Assembly (NCBI RefSeq): GCF_021347895.1
Contig: NC_067117.1
Coordinates: 18,509,858-18,573,857 of the forward strand
Reading direction: 5' to 3'
Source: Acanthochromis polyacanthus
Taxonomy: Eukaryota; Chordata; Actinopteri; Pomacentridae
DNA length: 64,000 nucleotides
Part shown: positions 25,039-64,000 of the stretch, one piece after another
Layout: every line of letters begins with the position of its first letter
Position numbering within the stretch: position 1 is the stretch's first letter
The notes under the pieces: generated by a model
What the model was told of the DNA's origin: nothing
Database searches by the model: none
Seen by the model: only the letters and a program-made list of their open reading frames with translations
Made by a program: the position numbers and the translations under genes

Positions 25039-28000
25039 TTCTCGAGGGAACATTGGATCCTTCATTAAATATTTATTTACACTATTTACAGTCAAAACAT
25101 ATTTTACATGGCTTGGTTACATGCACATTATCATATATTAGAAAAAAACTGTACACACATTTACACTCATTTAAGAGGGAGTAGTCTGTGCAATAAAAGG
25201 CACAAATGACCTTTGACCCTGCATTTATGTCCCATGAGTACGTATTTTCACAGGCGCTGTCACATACTAGAAGTAGTTACGAGAAGAACTACTTGAGCAG
25301 CTGCAGAGAAGACGTGTGTGATAGAGATTCACCGCCATGCAGCAGAGCAGTGACGTGCCCTCTAGATTGTGTCTAAATAGGATCCCATCCCCTCAGCAGC
25401 CTGAGGCAAAGTTGAAAGTCTTTTCAGCCACAATGATAAAGCGAGCAAAGACGTTAACTCACTTAGAACAGAATTCCACAATCTGTAGGACAATCTACAA
25501 TCCTCAGAAGACGCCTGGTACAGATTCAGGATTTTAGGTGAATGACTATCATTGTCCTACATTCACATTCTGTTTTATAAGGCAGTAAGGCCTGTTGGCT
25601 GAGGCAGGAGGCTTATGCTGACGCTGACTACTTAGGTTGTATAGCCTAATAGCCACAAGGTGGTCGGGCTGGGAAGGAAAAGGTGGTAATCACACAATCG
25701 GTTTGACTGGCAGCTCGACTCTCCAACCTGTTCTGTTGTCTTGTGTGGAAAATTGTTGCATGTGAATAATTTACCTTTGGCTTTGAGATAATTAACCATC
25801 TGCTAAACCACACCCCCGAACGTCATTGTCTAATTATAGCTCATCAAATACAACTGAGTATAACAGGCCTGTGAAGCTATGGATTTCTCAATATGATGAA
25901 ACAGTCTACCTGAGCCTTCCAATATGATCATTCTACTGTTGCATAGAATGAACAGTAAACAATGGTAGAATGGTAAACGCTGATTTTTGTATCCTGTCTG
26001 AATGTCTTTTCAATTGGCTAAAATATGATTGTAATATCAACAAAACAACTGAACATTTTGGAAATTTGTTCAGCTGCAGATTGAAAGAAACGATATTGAT
26101 TAGTGTGAAGGAATTTCTCCAGTCATTTTTCACTTGAAGAAAAATTGCTTTTTTTGTTGTAGTTACTGTTGGGGGTGGTTTGAAAATGACAATGGTACCT
26201 TTGTGCACGTAAAAGGATAAAATACCTACTATTGCAAATCCCTGTCAGATATAGTCTAAATGTTCAATTAAATCTTCAAAAGTCACTTTTGAACCATTAT
26301 GTTTTTTTGAGGAACAAAAATATCCCTGTCTCTTTCACTTAATTGGGTTCTCTTTATCTACTTCTGGGACTTGTGTGAAAATCTTATAATGTTTTAGGCC
26401 ATATTTATACAGAAATGTAGAAAATTGTAGAATAGAAAGGATTCACAAACTTTTATGCCTCTTTCATCCTTTACATAAGTGCAAGGAATGGATAGAACAG
26501 CATGCTGGCATGGCTTACGAGTTTACTACCTACAGAAGTAAATCCATTGGATTTGGAAAGAGCCAAAGGTTAATATTTCAAACACAAGCAGCTCTGTCGT
26601 GATCTTTATTTGTAGAGGAAATTTATACTGGAGCAACTCTAGCCAAACATTTTAGATCTAGTCTCATCAGTTATTTTATACATCTTCTCTAATAAGTGAT
26701 TATTTTTTAAATCAAGAAACAGGGATTTCCAAGGCTACCACAATAAAATGTATGGGCTGTGTGAGAGCGAGCAGCTTGACGGTGTACTGACAATAACTCA
26801 GGGTAGTGAGGTTTAGCAAATGGTCAATTTGTCGTTTCCTCAGGTGCAGCAATGATAATTTACCACTGGGGATCACCACTGTTGGACAGTTTTAAAGAGA
26901 GACCAAGATATTAGCTGTTCAAGTGTTTTTTAGCTTTAACAGGTAAACTGTCAACATTGAAACTAGATGCTAAAGGGGATTTCTAAGAATCTACAGTAGC
27001 TGCAATAGCTACAGACTCTTAAAATCACCTGGTACAGCGATCCAATAGCCTGGTTCAGATCAAGATATTGCTCAAGTAATACACTAAAAGCTAAATTGTG
27101 TATTTAATGAGGTAATTTCCCTCTGTGAAAGGTTATTTCAAGAGAAGGATGTTTCCTTAATTGTTGCAAAAGAAATAGATTATGTGTGGATCATCTTGTG
27201 TCTCTGATTATATTTTTCATAGAGTAATATGTCCTGTTTGTGGTCAGTAATATTAAGAACAACACCTGAATGCCAGCAGTCAACCAGGGAAATAAGGATG
27301 GACTCCTGAGCGCCTACAAAGGTGTACATGCTGCTCTGCCAAAGTGAAAATGCTCATTTTCAAGTACTATAAAAAGGGACTTTAAAGGCAGGGGACTGTC
27401 TTTTTTATGTTTTAACCATTATCTTACATATTATATCAGCAGAAACATTAATATTGTTGATTTCTAACCCTACTGTAGATCTAAACAGATGTGATCTTTT
27501 CAGTACAATTTCAGCGGTTTAAGCCTTGTTTAGGACTCATAAACCATTTCTTTGTAAACTAAGTCTAAAACTTGGCTTATTACATATCTGGAAAACAGCT
27601 AGGTGAGTGTTCACAGCAGTGTTTGTTTTCCAAAGTGCATGTAAATCCTAACTTTCAGAGATGAAACTAAAGCGAGCTGATGGGAAAGAGGCCAGTTAAC
27701 CTCAGCTGCATCTCTTCTGTTACATTGAACAAGGTATGACACAACTATTTACATGTCATCAAGTAATGAAGTGGTGCTGACATAGGCTGGAGTACACTTC
27801 TCAGCGGTTGGAGCAACTTTAGAATTGGCTGATCCAAGGTCAGATGGTAATTTAGGGCTTCTGCGTAGCTATAATAACTCTAAAGCAGATTTTGTGAAGC
27901 ACACTCAACATTTTGGCAACATCTTTTTTTTTTTTTTGCATAATTCATCAACTGTCAACGCTTTCGAAAGCAGACAAATGGCCACATCCTCCTTAGATTT

Positions 28001-31000
28001 TGGTAGTAAATCTACTCAGGTGTTCATCATTTAGATAGCCAATGACTTGCCCACTGAACTGCTACGTCAACCGATCAGCACCACTAGCATCATGCATCCT
28101 TCAGCAAATGTACAAGCACAGGGCACAGCAGAGAGTGCCTAAAGCTACAGTACTACAAGATCTTCTCTAGCAATAAGCAGGAGTCTGAAGAAGTGGAAGA
28201 AAAAAAGCAGAGATAAAGCCCGTCTTAGCATTATTACCGCATGAAACACACTGCTGAGCTGGTGAGCAGGGTCAGTTTGGCTAATTGGCACAGATAAATA
28301 CACAGAGTACAGTGAGGGGCCCAGTGGACTGGAAGTCAAAGAATATAACCCATTATATTATGGAGGTTAATTTCCCCACTGACCACATTTTGTACCACTC
28401 ACTCCAGCTTTATAGGCAAACCACTATACAAACACAATATTTTATACACAAACACGTAATTATGGTCAAAAAAATCAGTGCACATCTTCTTAGAGTTGCA
28501 AGACTTTCAGCTTTGGCCAGATTGGGAAGATGTTCTTGAAAATGTGTACGTTTTGTACACAGAAGCACAGTACATAGATAATAAGTAAAGGGATTCAAAT
28601 GCAAAAGCAAAAGATGGAAATGGGTATTTTACAAAAAAAAAAAAGCAATGAAACATCGATGGTACCATATTTCTCCAAGTAAAAAAAATCTCTCAAACAA
28701 GGCATTTGGTCGATTCAAAAAGCTAGCAAGGGTCAAATGATGACTAAAATATGACTAAATTATCCTTCAACCTTTACCTGAGTTGCTAATCATAGCAAAA
28801 TATTACACCCAAGAATGCTTCATCAAATTAACCCCATCCACATATTTGCATTCACAACAAACCCTGATCCCCAAAATACAACACTAAAACCCTTATAATT
28901 GCTTTTGGAGAGTTTCAGCAGCTTCAAACTCATGTTGGATACATGAAACAGCAGCAGAACAGACTCGCTTATTAGAGCAGAGTTTATAGAAAGCACGCTC
29001 ACTACTTTCAGCCACTATGAATGCTGTTTTATGATCCAAGCATCAATTAAATTAACTACATACTATATGTCTCTGGGTCTTTTACAAGGAAAAGTGCACT
29101 AAATCATCAAAATGTTGTTGTTTTTTTCCAACAGAAGGAGTGATATTGCTGAGATGAACAAAACATGAACTGGGTTTTTATTGGAGCAGTACGACGTCTG
29201 TTTGACAAGAAGCTTCAAAATGCTTCTAGAGCGGCACAGGAAAAGTTCATACTGTGATGTGAATACAAGCTATTTTCAGTATTAAGAAGCATCAGACAAC
29301 AAAAAAATAATTGAGTTGACTTTTAGGGCCAACTGTGACCTGTAGGTGTGAGTATGAATGTGCACATGTGAGTGGAGTGCTGCAGTGCTGAATTTGCTTC
29401 ATAAAAGCGACAGTAAATCAACACAGTGAGGGATGCCAAGACCTATCAGGCAAGATGGACAACCGAAACATCCACTGAAATCTTGTTTTTGTGTGTGTCC
29501 ACAACTTGTGCATATGCATGTGTGTGCCCACACACATAATCTGCCACATAAACAGATTTGTACATCAGTGCACGGGCACAGGAACTTTATTCCTGTCTGT
29601 AAGTATAGCAGCAAATAGTGGGTGGAAGAAAATTGAGATTTTAATAAAAAAAAAATCCCTCTCAGTTATGACCTACTTTCACTCAAGTAATCTTGCCTGA
29701 AAAGCAGCTGGTAGAGCTGTGAGACCTCTAATTAAATTGGCTTTCCGGAAAAGTTCAGTAGCTGCGAAGGAGGTGGACTCCTCGGTAAGGCTGGTCAGTC
29801 AGACGCTGCCGCTAACATTAAAGATAGAGTGGAGCTGAAAACAGGCAGAGGTAACTGGAAGGGCTCTTATTACCATTTGTGAGAGGGATAAATGGCAGGT
29901 ATGGGCCACATACTGTACGTTGGTTGAGATAATGATCTGGCACTTTGGCCTCAGTGTAGTACCTATCTCACATGGAGTGTGTACTGTTTATGTCGTGTGC
30001 AGGGGTGTTTCTTGCTTTTGCCACAGTTAGCACTTTACAAAGTAGATAATACGATCCAGTCAGGTCCTCCAGGACCGGTGCTACCTTAGTTGTGCTACTA
30101 GACGTGCGCTTTCCTGCTTGCAAGGTCAGCAGCCAGACGGTCTGATAGCCGGAGTGCCACAGAGGACACATTCACACAGAGATGAAGAGCCAGGCATTGA
30201 ATAAAGACTTCAAAATGTCAAGCACCAGATGTTTGTACATAGAGACCCGTAAAAATGTTCCCTCCCACCTCGTGTCAAAGTCCATAACAACTGAGGTAGG
30301 GAAAATAATAAATTAACAAAAGCAGTATTCAAAAAAAAAAAAAAACAACTTGTGGAACTCAATAAAGTTTCAATGAGAGGAAGTAAAGAGAAGCAAATCT
30401 GGAGTAAACAACAGGATGTAAAGTGATGTCTTTTTCCAGTGATGTCCAACTCTAGATCATCAATAGTCTGTTGAACACACTGTGTGATTGTCCACTGTGT
30501 TCAGATTCAGAACAGCCACAGTGCTACTGAAACAGTCTTGACTGGAGGAACAGAAGTCCCAGCTGTTAGTCTGCGTTCCTCCTGGATTTAAATTCGGGCC
30601 ATGCCTTGATTTCTCAAACATCAGATACATGAATGCACGTCTCTGAACAGATTCATCTCACTCCTTGGTGAACGAATTGAAGGACACTTTTTCATTTAAT
30701 ACCAGGCTGTGGTAGGTTTCATGTCAGAGAGAAATTGTGTTGTCTGGTGTATCCACAGTCAGGCAGATGCAGTTTATCTTTTCCAAGTAGCACCACATCT
30801 CAATGGCACTTTCAAATTAGCAGTAAAAAAAAATAATCACAAAGGCAAAAATTTTTTTCCCCCCTTCAACTACATGTTTTACCTCGGCTTTGTTGTGTTG
30901 CATTGTGACAGAAAGAAACTCCTGGATCACCTTGGAAACTGTGATTTCAGTGTCACCTTTCAGTGCTGGAAGTGAGCAGGTCACAGATCAGTGGCTGAAG

Positions 31001-31044
31001 TTGCATCAAGATGCCTGGCAGAGGAACCACAGCCACTTCAGTTC
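25000..31044 (-). other. possible kif21b 3' untranslated region
   Basis: Past exon 26b no coding exon is recognised on the minus strand. The stretch is A/T-rich and mostly free of identifiable repeats, as expected of a long neuronal 3' UTR. Near its far end is an AATAAA on the minus strand at 25033-25038, followed about 25 nt later by a GT-rich run (24992-25008). Another AATAAA lies near 29178. The extent is inferred; nothing rules out a much shorter UTR. Confidence 0.3.
25060..28000. other. AT-rich sequence without recognised genes
   Basis: No coding exon on either strand. It falls within the possible kif21b 3' UTR, or is intergenic. Confidence 0.35.
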
Positions 31045-63106
<32,062 letters not shown>

Positions 63107-64000
63107 CTGCACAACAAACAAATGACCATAAACATCTTTCAGGGGGGAAAACAGGGTCAAAAGTCAGAGCAGAAAAACAAACTGCTTCTAAATCTGCATT
63201 CATACACATATTTGACGCTGCAGGCCAAGCAAACACAAAGCCGTTGTTTAAAATGTGCTCGTCTGCCTGTGGCTCTTTAAGCAGCTATTGTCGAGTTGTG
63301 AATGCTTAACACTGAAAAAATCCTGTTGTGTAAGCGCTCGAACAGAGAGTCACTATTTAATCCAGTCACAGCTCACAGACCTCCACTCCATTACTTCCAG
63401 ACTCGAGTCACATCGCATCCCTTATTACCACATCGAGGCCAGCTCCCAGCCGCTCTGCATAGTCACTTCCCTTAGTAACTGTGGTAACCCTTTTAATCCC
63501 ATAATAGACTGACAACCGGGCTAAATGATTGCTCGTTTCTTAGAACCCCGGAGGTCAAAGCTGATGAGAGATGTGGAGACTCTACAGATTTTTGGGGAAT
63601 TTTCTCCCCGTTTCTCCTCACATCACACTCCACAGACTGTATAGGACTCCATAGGGTTTAATAAATTCAGCTGAAGGATCAATGTATCTCTGCATTACAC
63701 TGCAAAATGCTGACCTTACATTAATTAATCTTCCTCTTAGGCTGTTTGCACTATAGAAAAGGCATGTCTGTGTTCCAGTAATGATCTTTAATTTGACACA
63801 GCCATCAGCTGCTGTAGCAGGTCTGCACTCTGCTTTTATTACATACCCTCTAATACCATCTTCTCTATTCTCATTAGTGTTGTCTTTTGTCTTCTTCTGC
63901 TCAGTAGCTATTCTCAGATTCATCCATCTTGTCACCCCATTCATTTCATCGACAGCTACGTGTTATTACTCATTTTCATCTTGACATTTTTCATTCATCC
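63107..64000 (-). other. kif21b intron upstream of window exon 1
   Basis: No motor-domain exon is recognisable here; the preceding exon must lie beyond the window. Confidence 0.6.

Overview
The window looks like nuclear DNA of a teleost fish. The evidence is the vertebrate exon-intron structure of the genes, very long CA/TG and GA microsatellites, several copies of a fish-type tRNA-derived SINE, Tc1/mariner remnants and small MITE-like elements. No bacterial, phage or CRISPR features are visible.

Main gene. From about 63.1 kb down to 31.0 kb the minus strand carries the 3' three quarters of a kinesin-4 family gene that I identify as kif21b. I could place 26 coding exons plus an alternative last exon. 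Splice sites and codon phase agree at every junction except one, between the third and fourth exons of the window. In order the exons encode the coiled-coil stalk, an acidic segment, a long coiled coil, the regulatory coiled coil, a Ser/Pro-rich linker and a C-terminal WD40 propeller. The motor domain lies beyond position 64000. Without the unexplained junction, about 1286 codons are present; human KIF21B has about 1637 (recalled).

Second gene. At 9.13-9.25 kb, also on the minus strand, is the first coding exon of a copine most like CPNE5, inside a CpG-rich promoter region. The rest of that gene, and probably most of its first intron, runs toward and past position 1. KIF21B and the copine are adjacent and in the same orientation, like the KIF21A-CPNE8 pair at human 12q12 (recalled), so this is probably an old kinesin-copine linkage.

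Between the genes (9.6-31 kb) are mostly repeats: two huge CA tracts around a telomere-like and palindromic fish repeat, SINE copies, a Tc1 transposase fragment, a RecQ-helicase-like fragment and a long hairpin. Two plus-strand pieces look coding but remain unidentified: a membrane-protein-like ORF at 18.44-18.76 kb and a 34-codon exon-like ORF at 24.11-24.22 kb. The 3' UTR of kif21b may extend to about 25.0 kb.

The most useful points for follow-up are the alternative WD40-ending exons, the frame conflict between two kif21b exons, the run of three frame-neutral linker exons, and a 330-bp GA satellite that acts as the pyrimidine tract of a conserved exon. I saw no wholly new biological system.
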